NCBI GenBank assembly: GCA_015904045.1
Contig: JABMDG010000053.1
Span: 1-6,341, forward strand
DNA: 6,341 nucleotides
Reading direction: 5' to 3'
Origin: Nitrospira sp.
GTDB taxonomy: Bacteria; Nitrospirota; Nitrospiria; Nitrospirales; Nitrospiraceae
Shown here in pieces: positions 1-5,089 of this stretch. The notes under the pieces are model-generated. The model was not told the origin of the DNA. It searched no databases and saw only the letters and a program-made list of their open reading frames with translations. The translations under genes were made by a program, and so were the position numbers. Numbering within the stretch: the stretch's first letter is position 1; every line of letters begins with the position of its first letter.

Positions 1-2
1 CC

Positions 3-713
3 GGCATGGCGCCGGATGGAAGTAAATTCTATGTGTCTAACTATCTGGGACACAGCACGTCGGTGATGTGCGGACCGCCGGCACCTGGAGCGGTCACACG
101 CACCTGTAAGAAGCCTGATGGGACGGAGGTCACATCCGGGCAGAAGATCAAGGATATTCCTCTCTTACTGAACGGTCACTACGACCCATTTGGTGGTGGC
201 ATTTCCGGCCCGATCGGTGGGTTTCCGATTCAGACGCCAGTGAGTCCGGACGGTAAGTTCGTGATCACAGGCAATACCCTGACCGGCACGATCACGATCA
301 TCGATGCCCAGACTGATACGCTTGTGGCGATGGTTCCCTGTGATCCGGGGTGCCATGGCGTGAATTTCGGCGCCAAGAAGGGTGGCGGATACTATGCCTA
401 TGTGACCAGCAAGTTCGCCAATCGGCTGATCGTGCTGGACTATGATCCCAACAACAACGGCAAAATCGATCCGTGGGAGACGCCAGATAACATGATTGCT
501 GGGTGGGTGGTACTGGCGAACGATCATGTCGCCAAAGACGACAAGATCACCGGCAACAAGGGCCAGGGCGGTCAGGGGGTTCTTCCGGTGCCCAACGTCT
601 ATAATGGTTGGGTGCAAGAGCTGCCGATCGGCTACAAGGCGCAGCTGACTCGTGCGCAGCGGAATCCGATCGGGCCGATCGGGGGACATAATCCCCACGG
701 CGATAAAAAATAA
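3..713 (+). CDS. YVTN/YncE-like beta-propeller protein, 3' part (start outside window)
   Basis: The frame is open to the left edge of the window, so the first in-window ATG (position 6) is probably internal; it begins MAPDGSKFYVSNYLG, a typical propeller blade strand (xPDGxxxYVxN). A second blade reads VSPDGKFVITGNTLTGTITI followed by IDAQTDTLVAMV, and a third is YYAYVTSKFANRLIVLDYD. These repeats match the YVTN/LVIVD class of secreted or periplasmic beta-propellers, which usually act as binding or scaffold modules; no enzymatic motif is visible. Two cysteine pairs (C22/C34 of the in-window frame, and CDPGC in the third blade) suggest disulfides and hence an extracytoplasmic location, but the signal peptide would lie outside the window. 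The tail is rich in Gly, Pro and Lys, with GPIGG occurring twice. The gene ends at TAA and is followed by a strong hairpin. The family call is fairly sure; substrate and partner are unknown. Confidence 0.75.
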   Translation, partial: GMAPDGSKFYVSNYLGHSTSVMCGPPAPGAVTRTCKKPDGTEVTSGQKIKDIPLLLNGHYDPFGGGISGPIGGFPIQTPVSPDGKFVITGNTLTGTITIIDAQTDTLVAMVPCDPGCHGVNFGAKKGGGYYAYVTSKFANRLIVLDYDPNNNGKIDPWETPDNMIAGWVVLANDHVAKDDKITGNKGQGGQGVLPVPNVYNGWVQELPIGYKAQLTRAQRNPIGPIGGHNPHGDKK

Positions 714-768
714 TGAGGGGAAAGACACGGTAGTGTTGGCAGCCGGGTAACATGACGGCTGTCGAGTG

Positions 769-819
769 AAGGCCCCGGTGCGGAGTGGTAAGACTCCGCA
801 CCGGGGCCTTGTTATTTGT
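769..819 (+). terminator. Strong hairpin terminator after the propeller gene
   Basis: A perfect 18-bp stem has left arm AAGGCCCCGGTGCGGAGT (769-786), loop GGTAAG (787-792) and right arm ACTCCGCACCGGGGCCTT (793-810), followed by a T-rich stretch TTGTTATTTG. It lies 55 nt after the propeller stop codon and 34 nt from the 3' end of the convergent response-regulator gene. It may stop transcription from both sides, but the minus-strand side has no T tract after the stem (it runs on as CACTCG), so plus-strand termination is the better supported role. Confidence 0.85.
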
Positions 820-843
820 CATCGAAGGAACGAACGGGGCTGG

Positions 844-1986
844 TCAGGATTCCCGGACTTGGTCGGGCAGCACACGGTCGGCGTATTGGTTGTGGATGCG
901 CGTCAGTTCGTCCGCAGCGGCGATGAAGACGTCGAGCAATTCTGGGTCGAAATGCTCCCCGCGGTGTTTCAGCATAAGCTCGATGGCGTGGCTGATTTCG
1001 AACGCCGGCTTGTAGACACGTTGGGTCGTCAGGGCATCAAAGGCATCGGCGATGGAGGCGATACGGCCTTCGATGGGAATGGCCACGCCTTTGAGGTTGC
1101 GTGGGTAGCCGGTCCCGTCGAATCGCTCATGGTGGGTATAGGCGATCACCGCCGCGACTTTGAGCAGCTCCGCATCGGATCCACTCAGAATCCGATAGCC
1201 GATTTCCGCGTGCTGGGCGATGACGTCGAATTCTTCCTGGGTAAATTTCCCGGGTTTTAACAGCACCTGGTCGGGTGTGCCGATTTTGCCGATGTCGTGC
1301 ATGGGGCTGGCGGTGCGGATCAAGTCACATCGTTCGGCTGACAGCCCGCTCCTGCGTGCCAAGAGTTCACAGTAGTGGCTCATGCGCTGAATGTGCTGCG
1401 CGGTGGCACTGTCGCGGAACTCCGCCGCAATGGCGAGGCGCTGAATGGTCTCCTCGCGCGACAGGCGCAATTCTTTCTCGCTGCGTTGCAGCCAATCCAA
1501 GGCTTGCTGAAGCGCGATCGTCCTGGTGCGCACGATGTCTTCCAGGCTCTCGCGATGGAAGCGGTTCTCAAGTTCGAGCCGCCGGCGCCGTAGGGCATTG
1601 GCGATATTGATCAGCACTTCGTTCGTTTCGAACGGTTTGACGATGTAGCCGAATGCCCCTACCTCGATGGCGGCGTTGGCTAGGACCGAACTATCCAGGC
1701 CCGTGACCATAATCGCGGCGGTGGCAGGGTGGTCCACGAGCACATTGCGCACCAGATCCATGCCGGATTCCCCCGGCATATTGACATCGCACAGCATGAG
1801 TGCGAAGGGCTGGGTCTTTAACTTCTGCCGGGCGTCCCGCGCATCGACCGCGAATTCGACGGTGTAGCCGTGTGAGGTGAGGAGATAGCCGAGTACGCGC
1901 CTGATCGCGTCCTCGTCGTCGACGACGAGAAGTGTGCGGTTGTCCAGCAAGGTCTGGTGTTCCTGTTGACTCAGAGGAGACGACAT
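844..1986 (-). CDS. Response regulator with REC and HD-GYP domains (predicted c-di-GMP phosphodiesterase)
   Basis: A 380-residue two-domain protein. REC spans about residues 17-135: the acidic pair D23-D24, phospho-acceptor D67 in LMLCDVNMPG, T95 in MVTG and K117 in VKPF are all present. A charged helical linker of about residues 134-180 (RRRRLELENR onward) probably forms a coiled coil. The HD-GYP domain covers about 180-365, with EFRD (189-192), H198, the HD pair in MHDIGKIG (H230-D231), H259, HHERFDGTGYP (285-295) and the later ADAFDALT (313-320). All expected metal ligands and the GYP signature appear intact, so hydrolysis of cyclic-di-GMP under phosphorylation control is predicted. No histidine kinase is in the window, so it looks orphan here. 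The ATG start is supported by AAGGA (TCCTT at 1996-2000 on the plus strand) 9 nt upstream. It is divergent from rph and convergent with the propeller gene. It resembles the RpfG type of regulator. Confidence 0.93.
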   Translation of the reverse strand: MSSPLSQQEHQTLLDNRTLLVVDDEDAIRRVLGYLLTSHGYTVEFAVDARDARQKLKTQPFALMLCDVNMPGESGMDLVRNVLVDHPATAAIMVTGLDSSVLANAAIEVGAFGYIVKPFETNEVLINIANALRRRRLELENRFHRESLEDIVRTRTIALQQALDWLQRSEKELRLSREETIQRLAIAAEFRDSATAQHIQRMSHYCELLARRSGLSAERCDLIRTASPMHDIGKIGTPDQVLLKPGKFTQEEFDVIAQHAEIGYRILSGSDAELLKVAAVIAYTHHERFDGTGYPRNLKGVAIPIEGRIASIADAFDALTTQRVYKPAFEISHAIELMLKHRGEHFDPELLDVFIAAADELTRIHNQYADRVLPDQVRES

Positions 1987-2263
1987 GTCGGTCGGTCCTT
2001 TTCTTATTTTTGGAGAGCGATTTGCTCAAGCGAGCATCGGACAAATCACTGGTTTTGGCCAGAAATTTCACTCTTTGTGCAAAGCTCGTTCACCCATCGC
2101 GTCGAAGCGCATCGCTCAATAGAAATGAGCCTTCCGTACGAGTTGTCCCTGGCCTGTTCCTCGGTGTGTGCCTCCTGCATGCTCCGGGGTGAGGCGTAGA
2201 GGACTGGGGCGGCGTGACTTCGGTGGGTCTCCCTCGATGAGAACGGAAGAACCGGCCAGTGGT
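1987..2263. other. Divergent intergenic region between the HD-GYP regulator and rph
   Basis: Together with the rph promoter and leader this leaves about 350 bases between the two divergent start codons. No reading frame with both a ribosome site and a recognisable product was found. A small inverted repeat (GCTC-aagc-GAGC near 2024-2035) lies in the presumed leader of the HD-GYP gene. No convincing -35/-10 pair could be assigned to the minus-strand gene. Confidence 0.4.
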
Positions 2264-2292
2264 TTGCGCTTTCTTTACGCCTTCACTATAAT
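2264..2292 (+). promoter_or_regulatory. Sigma-70-type promoter for rph
   Basis: A perfect -10 hexamer TATAAT (2287-2292) is preceded, with a 17-bp spacer, by TTGCGC (2264-2269), which keeps the TTG of the -35 consensus. Transcription would start near 2299, leaving a leader of about 40 nt before the rph ATG. This placement also argues against translation from the upstream in-frame start at 2168, which would lie before the promoter. Confidence 0.6.
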
Positions 2293-2338
2293 TCTCGCAA
2301 TTCCCTCCTCCCTCCACACGTGGCAAAGGGGTATGGCA

Positions 2339-3082
2339 ATGAGTGGGATCGCGGGCTTGGTGCGGTTTGACGGGCGGCGAAAAGATCAAGTCCGTCCGGT
2401 GAAAGTGACGAGAAATTTCATCAAACACGCGGAGGGCGCGGTGTTGATCGAGATGGGTGATACGAAAGTCATTTGCACCGCCTCGGTTGAAGAAAAAGTT
2501 CCGCCGTTTCTCAAGGGAAAGGGAACCGGGTGGGTCACGGCCGAATACGCGATGCTGCCCCGTGCGACCCATGATCGGTCTCCACGCGAGGCTGTCAAAG
2601 GAAAACAAGGGGGCAGAACCCTGGAAATTCAGCGGCTGGTGGGGCGCTCGCTACGCTCCGTCACCGATTTGTCTCAATTGGGTGAGCGATCGATCTGGAT
2701 CGACTGCGACGTGATCCAGGCGGACGGAGGGACCAGGACGGCGTCGATCACCGGAGCGTTCATTGCGCTCGCCGATGCCTGCCTGGCGTTGAAGAAGAAG
2801 GATGTGATCAAGCGCCTGCCGCTGACCGATTACCTGGCGGCGGTGAGTGTCGGCAAAGTGGGTGGCGAGACGATGGTGGATCTGGCCTACACCGAGGACT
2901 CAATGGCCGAGGTGGACATGAATCTCGTGATGACGGGCCGTGGCCGATATGTCGAGATTCAGGGGACGGCCGAGCGCACTCCCTTCGCCAAGCAGGATAT
3001 GGACGAATTCTTGGCGCTGGGCTGGCAGGCGATTCAGCGGCTCACCGCCATGCAGAAGGATTTGATTGGCGAGCTCGATTGA
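2339..3082 (+). CDS. rph: Ribonuclease PH
   Basis: Phosphorolytic 3'-5' exoribonuclease that trims tRNA 3' ends, using phosphate and releasing nucleoside diphosphates; cytoplasmic and normally a hexamer. From this start the protein is 247 residues, close to the roughly 240 of the family. Hallmarks in order are [12 protein letters not shown] near the N terminus, [52 protein letters not shown] with R93 matching the phosphate-binding Arg86 of the E. coli enzyme, [19 protein letters not shown] and [12 protein letters not shown] with the conserved acidic residues. ATG 2339 was chosen because AAAGGGG (2325-2331) sits 7 nt before it. ATG 2333 is possible but too close to that site, and GTG 2360 would align exactly with the E. 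coli start but has only a weak ribosome site. It is the first gene of the rph-rdgB-tRNA block, and its 3' end overlaps rdgB. Confidence 0.95.
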   Translation: MSGIAGLVRFDGRRKDQVRPVKVTRNFIKHAEGAVLIEMGDTKVICTASVEEKVPPFLKGKGTGWVTAEYAMLPRATHDRSPREAVKGKQGGRTLEIQRLVGRSLRSVTDLSQLGERSIWIDCDVIQADGGTRTASITGAFIALADACLALKKKDVIKRLPLTDYLAAVSVGKVGGETMVDLAYTEDSMAEVDMNLVMTGRGRYVEIQGTAERTPFAKQDMDEFLALGWQAIQRLTAMQKDLIGELD

Positions 3083-3686
3083 CGTGCCGGCGCCGAAGGA
3101 CATCGTGCTGGCGACTCGCAACCGGCACAAGGGAGCGGAGGTCGCCGCACTCTTGGGTGGGTTGGGCATCACGATCAGGACATTGGACGAATTTCCTCAC
3201 GCGCCGGAGGTCGTCGAAGACGGGGCGACCTGCGAGGCCAACGCCGTCAAAAAAGCGAAAGAGATCGCCGCCGCCACCGGTCTTCCGGCTGTGGCCGATG
3301 ACACGGGATTGGAAGTCGATGCGTTGGGTGGGCGTCCGGGCGTCTATGCCGCGCGGTATGCCGGCGAGCAGGCGACATACGAGGATAATTGCCGGAAGTT
3401 GATTCACGAGTTGTCCGGTGTGCCGCCCGGGAAACGGACCGCCCGCTTCATCACGGTGGCGGCGCTCGCATTTCCGTCCGATGGCGTGCGCGTCACGACC
3501 GGAGAATTGTACGGATTGATTACGGATGCGCCGGCCGGTTCGAAGGGCTTCGGGTACGATCCGGTGTTTTTTCTGCCGGAACTGGGCAAGACGCTGGCGG
3601 AATTGTCCGCTGAAGAAAAAAACCGAGTCAGTCACCGGGCAAAAGCCTTCATGAAGTTGCGAGAATTGTTGAAAGTGTTGAGATGA
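3066..3686 (+). CDS. rdgB: XTP/dITP (non-canonical purine NTP) pyrophosphatase, RdgB/HAM1 family
   Basis: House-cleaning enzyme that hydrolyses dITP, ITP and XTP to the monophosphate plus pyrophosphate, keeping deaminated purines out of DNA and RNA; cytoplasmic dimer. With the TTG start it has 206 residues, the usual family size. Visible signatures are [12 protein letters not shown] (nucleotide-binding T17-x-N19-x-x-K22), [24 protein letters not shown] (about 77-100, with the catalytic acidic pair D78-D79), GFGYDPVFF and the C-terminal [14 protein letters not shown] with the base-reading SHR. TTG 3066 was preferred because AGAAGGA ends 5 nt before it. It overlaps the rph stop by 17 nt, which suggests translational coupling. 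GTG 3084, one base after the rph stop, would give a 200-residue protein with a more typical N terminus but has no clear ribosome site. The rph-rdgB pairing is a common bacterial arrangement and supports both calls. Confidence 0.94.
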   Translation: MASSIDVPAPKDIVLATRNRHKGAEVAALLGGLGITIRTLDEFPHAPEVVEDGATCEANAVKKAKEIAAATGLPAVADDTGLEVDALGGRPGVYAARYAGEQATYEDNCRKLIHELSGVPPGKRTARFITVAALAFPSDGVRVTTGELYGLITDAPAGSKGFGYDPVFFLPELGKTLAELSAEEKNRVSHRAKAFMKLRELLKVLR

Positions 3687-3750
3687 AGGGACGGATGATT
3701 GCTAAACTGACGCAGGACTCGATGCTCAGCACTCAGGACTATAGGAACGT

Positions 3751-3829
<79 letters not shown>

Positions 3830-3832
3830 CAG

Positions 3833-3856
3833 AGCTTGCTCGATCGCGAGCTTTTT
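3833..3856 (+). terminator. Rho-independent terminator after tRNA-Pro
   Basis: AGCTTGC (3833-3839), loop TCGATC, and GCGAGCT (3846-3852) form a 7-bp stem with one T-G wobble, followed by a run of T (3852-3856). It starts 6 nt after the encoded CCA, as expected for a terminator that ends the rph-rdgB-tRNA transcript. Confidence 0.7.
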
Positions 3857-4017
3857 ATCGTTGTATCGTGATTGGAGCGAGCGGATAAATACCGCCAGTG
3901 GTCTATTCGGACCTGGAGACCTTTCTGGTAAACCACCGCTTGAACTTGTCACGCGAGCATGGCCGGAAGACCGGGTCACCGAAGAGACGAGAGGTTTGGC
4001 ATAAGGCCGATTTCAGT
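3857..4017. other. Intergenic spacer, no gene seen
   Basis: No reading frame here has a convincing ribosome site or product. The only structures noted are short and weak: GGTCT/AGACC arms at 3900-3904 and 3917-3921, and GCGG/CCGC arms around an AT-rich loop just upstream. Either could help end minus-strand transcription from the 56-codon frame, but neither has a clean T tract. Confidence 0.4.
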
Positions 4018-4188
4018 TCACGGCGCCATCGCAATCACCTCTTTGAAACAGCACGATTGGAGCAGCAGGATTGCACCGAGAAAGAGGGAAATGATGGCGG
4101 GCCAGACCATCGAGAGAGAACCAATAACTAAGACGAAAATGATTACCGACCGCGTCAGCTGGAGGGACTGTCTCTTGACCTTAATCAC
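4018..4188 (-). CDS. Small hydrophobic protein of 56 residues, predicted membrane protein
   Basis: A GTG-initiated frame of 56 codons. The start is set by AAAGGAGGA (4193-4201 on the plus strand, read in complement) 5 nt upstream, the best Shine-Dalgarno match in the window. The N terminus is basic (MIKVKRQ, then R13). A nearly continuous hydrophobic stretch follows from S14 to F48: VIIFVLVIG (15-23), a short break SLSMVWP (24-30) and AIISLFLGAILLL (31-43), ending QSCCFKEV. This could form one long helix or a tight hairpin of two helices with the N terminus inside. No family is recognised. It is the third and last of three short hydrophobic frames on this strand, 308 nt after the previous one. 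A plus-strand frame runs antisense to it but has a weaker start. Function unknown. Confidence 0.6.
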   Translation of the reverse strand: MIKVKRQSLQLTRSVIIFVLVIGSLSMVWPAIISLFLGAILLLQSCCFKEVIAMAP

Positions 4189-4343
4189 GAGATCCTCCTT
4201 TGTGTGCTCTCGCCTGGAACGCCACATCTTATTTAATGAATGGATTGGCTTTACGGCATCGATTGCCCGAACCCATTTCGGTTACATCCGCTATCTGTAA
4301 ATGGCAGGGTCTTCTCTCATATTGATGCCGCATTTCGTGTGGG

Positions 4344-4382
4344 CCGGCGCCTCTTGATCGCAGTATCGAAGTGAGGCGCCGG
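4344..4382. other. Long inverted repeat between two microprotein frames
   Basis: CCGGCGCCTC (4344-4353) and GAGGCGCCGG (4373-4382) are perfect 10-bp complementary arms around a 19-nt loop, and the loop can pair further (TTGAT with ATCGAA, one bulge). No T tract follows on either strand, so it is not a classical terminator. It sits in the 308-nt gap between the 27- and 56-codon minus-strand frames and could stabilise or divide their transcript. No gene was found in the rest of this gap: a short ATG frame right after GGTGGAGGG at about 4385 has no spacing to its ribosome site and encodes a charged peptide of little interest. Confidence 0.6.
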
Positions 4383-4496
4383 ATACATCCCTCCACCAAT
4401 CTTGGTTGCTCTACTCAAGAGCTCATCTAGGCTCGTGTCCAACCCAGTGTCTCATGATCCTAACCATTAGCGTGATAGACAGCTGCTTCACTGCGA

Positions 4497-4580
4497 TTAC
4501 TCTTGATCCTGGCCGAACGCTGCATACAACAAACCGATTGCGGCACCGATCAGTGGTACTGCTAGAATTAATCCCATCAT
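4497..4580 (-). CDS. 27-residue single-helix membrane microprotein
   Basis: Two adjacent ATG codons (4580 and 4577) open a 27-codon frame ending at TAA. Upstream lies a long purine block (GGAGGGAGGGG, complement of 4591-4601) about 10 nt from the first ATG. Residues 2-22, beginning MGLILAVPLIGAAIG and continuing LLYAAF, form one transmembrane-length segment with small residues (A7, G12, A13, A14, G16) along it. They are followed by a short polar tail GQDQE, which suggests the C terminus lies at a membrane surface. Size and shape recall accessory microproteins such as CydX or KdpF, but no residue pattern identifies it as either, and no oxidase or Kdp gene is nearby. A sigma-54-like element lies 53 nt upstream of the ATG, counting from its predicted transcription start. 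Confidence 0.55.
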   Translation of the reverse strand: MMGLILAVPLIGAAIGLLYAAFGQDQE

Positions 4581-4633
4581 GGCTTTACACCCCCTCCCTC
4601 CTGCCGAGTTCGTAGCAAGGCTCTCCTCACGTC

Positions 4634-4720
4634 TCAGGTCTTGTGCAATAACATCGCCAACCCAATAATTGTGAAACCCATCGCGACTGTGATCGTCAAC
4701 ATCGCCAGGTCAGTCAGCAT
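4634..4720 (-). CDS. 28-residue single-helix membrane microprotein
   Basis: An ATG at 4720 opens a 28-codon frame ending at TGA. AAAGGGAGGG (complement of 4728-4737) lies 7 nt upstream, a strong ribosome site. After MLTD, residues 5-25 (LAMLTITVAMGFTII then GLAMLL) form one transmembrane-length helix, and the protein ends in basic HKT, which would favour a cytoplasmic C terminus. No family is recognised. It is the first of three short hydrophobic frames on this strand and lies downstream of the activator gene and of a candidate sigma-54 promoter at 4868-4883. A second -24/-12-like element overlaps its last codons. Confidence 0.55.
   Translation of the reverse strand: MLTDLAMLTITVAMGFTIIGLAMLLHKT
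4644..4659 (-). promoter_or_regulatory. Candidate sigma-54 promoter P2 (-24/-12) for the 27-codon frame
   Basis: On the minus strand the site reads TGGCGATGTTATTGCA. It has the -24 element TGGC, exactly 10 bp between GG and GC, and a perfect -12 element TTGCA. The predicted start is near 4633, giving a 53-nt leader before ATG 4580. It lies inside the 3' end of the 28-codon frame, so the bases are also under coding constraint and the match could be chance. Confidence 0.4.
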
Positions 4721-4748
4721 GTTCGTGCCCTCCCTTTCTATAGCTCCA

Positions 4749-4765
4749 TCGTGATTCATTCACGA
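4749..4765 (-). other. Small hairpin in the leader of the 28-codon frame
   Basis: TCGTGA (4749-4754) and TCACGA (4760-4765) are perfect 6-bp arms around a 5-nt loop, about 12 nt upstream of the purine-rich ribosome site of the 28-codon frame. It could affect translation or RNA stability; there is no T tract. Confidence 0.35.
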
Positions 4766-4831
4766 GGAGAGTGAGTTGTGTACTCGAAATCCGATGATGA
4801 AATCCGAGTTCTGCATTGAACGGTTCCGCAT
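4760..4831 (-). CDS. Possible 23-residue leader peptide
   Basis: An ATG at 4831 follows GGAGG (complement of 4839-4843) with ideal 7-nt spacing and opens 23 codons, beginning MRNRSMQNSDFIIGF, to a TGA. Unlike its neighbours it is not hydrophobic overall. It lies wholly inside the leader that promoter P1 would produce, so it could be a translated leader upstream of the 28-codon frame, or a coincidence. No attenuator or regulatory codon run is visible. Confidence 0.25.
   Translation of the reverse strand: MRNRSMQNSDFIIGFRVHNSLSS
4786..4807. repeat. Tandem direct repeat GAAATCCGA
   Basis: GAAATCCGA occurs at 4786-4794 and again at 4799-4807 (13-bp period). A near copy, GAATCCGA, forms the left part of the palindrome at 4957-4972. 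The repeats lie about 153-174 bp upstream of the predicted P2 start, a distance at which activator sites can work, so they may be binding half-sites. Confidence 0.4.
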
Positions 4832-4867
4832 CAAGGATCCTCCGGAGTTTCTTCACGAGGTGTACTA

Positions 4868-4883
4868 AGCATTTCTTGAGCCA
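4868..4883 (-). promoter_or_regulatory. Candidate sigma-54 promoter P1 (-24/-12) upstream of the microprotein frames
   Basis: On the minus strand the site reads TGGCTCAAGAAATGCT. It has the -24 element TGGC, GG and GC separated by exactly 10 bp, and the -12 element TGCT (consensus TTGCA/T). The predicted transcription start is near 4857, about 137 nt before the ATG of the 28-codon frame. A sigma-54 activator gene is immediately upstream and paired palindromes lie at the usual activator-site distance, both of which raise the likelihood. Confidence 0.45.
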
Positions 4884-4956
4884 GACATAATCCACATCTA
4901 ACTCGTGAATTTGTCAGGACCTTCGCAGGGGGAGGTATCGTTTGGCGGCTCCACCT

Positions 4957-4996
4957 GAATCCGAACGGATTCCATGCTGGATCTAGTTAGATCCAG
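4957..4996. promoter_or_regulatory. Paired palindromes, candidate activator binding sites (UAS) for P1
   Basis: GAATCCGAACGGATTC (4957-4972; 7-bp arms, 2-nt centre) is followed by CTGGATCTAGTTAGATCCAG (4977-4996; 8-bp arms, 4-nt centre). Their centres are 22 bp apart, two helical turns, which would place bound dimers on the same face. Relative to the predicted P1 start they sit near -107 and -130. The half-sites share a GGATYY-like core. As RNA they would form hairpins, but no T tract follows on the minus strand, so a terminator for the activator gene is less likely. Confidence 0.45.
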
Positions 4997-5089
4997 ATCG
5001 GAGGGGCAAGCAGGGTTGATGTGGTCTGCAGCTGTTCTGAGAGACCGAACGGCGAGGCGAAAACATTGTCAGAAGCGCCGCCCACCCCT

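Noticed and set aside
165..728. Minus-strand 187-codon frame
   Set aside because: It is antisense to the propeller repeats and shows no recognisable domain.
766..1260. Plus-strand 164-codon frame
   Set aside because: It starts inside the terminator hairpin and runs antisense to the HD-GYP domain, whose motifs are unambiguous.
2168..2338. N-terminal extension of RNase PH from the upstream in-frame start
   Set aside because: It adds 57 residues absent from the family, starts before the TATAAT promoter, and lacks a good ribosome site compared with ATG 2339.
3959..4300. Plus-strand 113-codon frame antisense to the 56-codon frame
   Set aside because: No ribosome site at its start and no domain. 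An internal ATG after AGAGGG is weaker than the AAAGGAGGA-supported minus-strand frame.
4377..4392. Further GG-N10-GC spacing match on the minus strand
   Set aside because: The flanking bases do not resemble TGGCAC or TTGCA, and the match falls in the arm of the 4344-4382 inverted repeat.
4497..4720. Assignment of the 27- and 28-residue peptides as CydX, CbdX or KdpF
   Set aside because: Only size and a single helix agree; no signature residues are seen and no oxidase or Kdp genes are in the window.
4710..4895. Minus-strand 61-codon frame overlapping P1 and the 28-codon frame
   Set aside because: The GTG start has no ribosome site, the product has no motif, and the two frames with strong ribosome sites lie in other phases of the same DNA.
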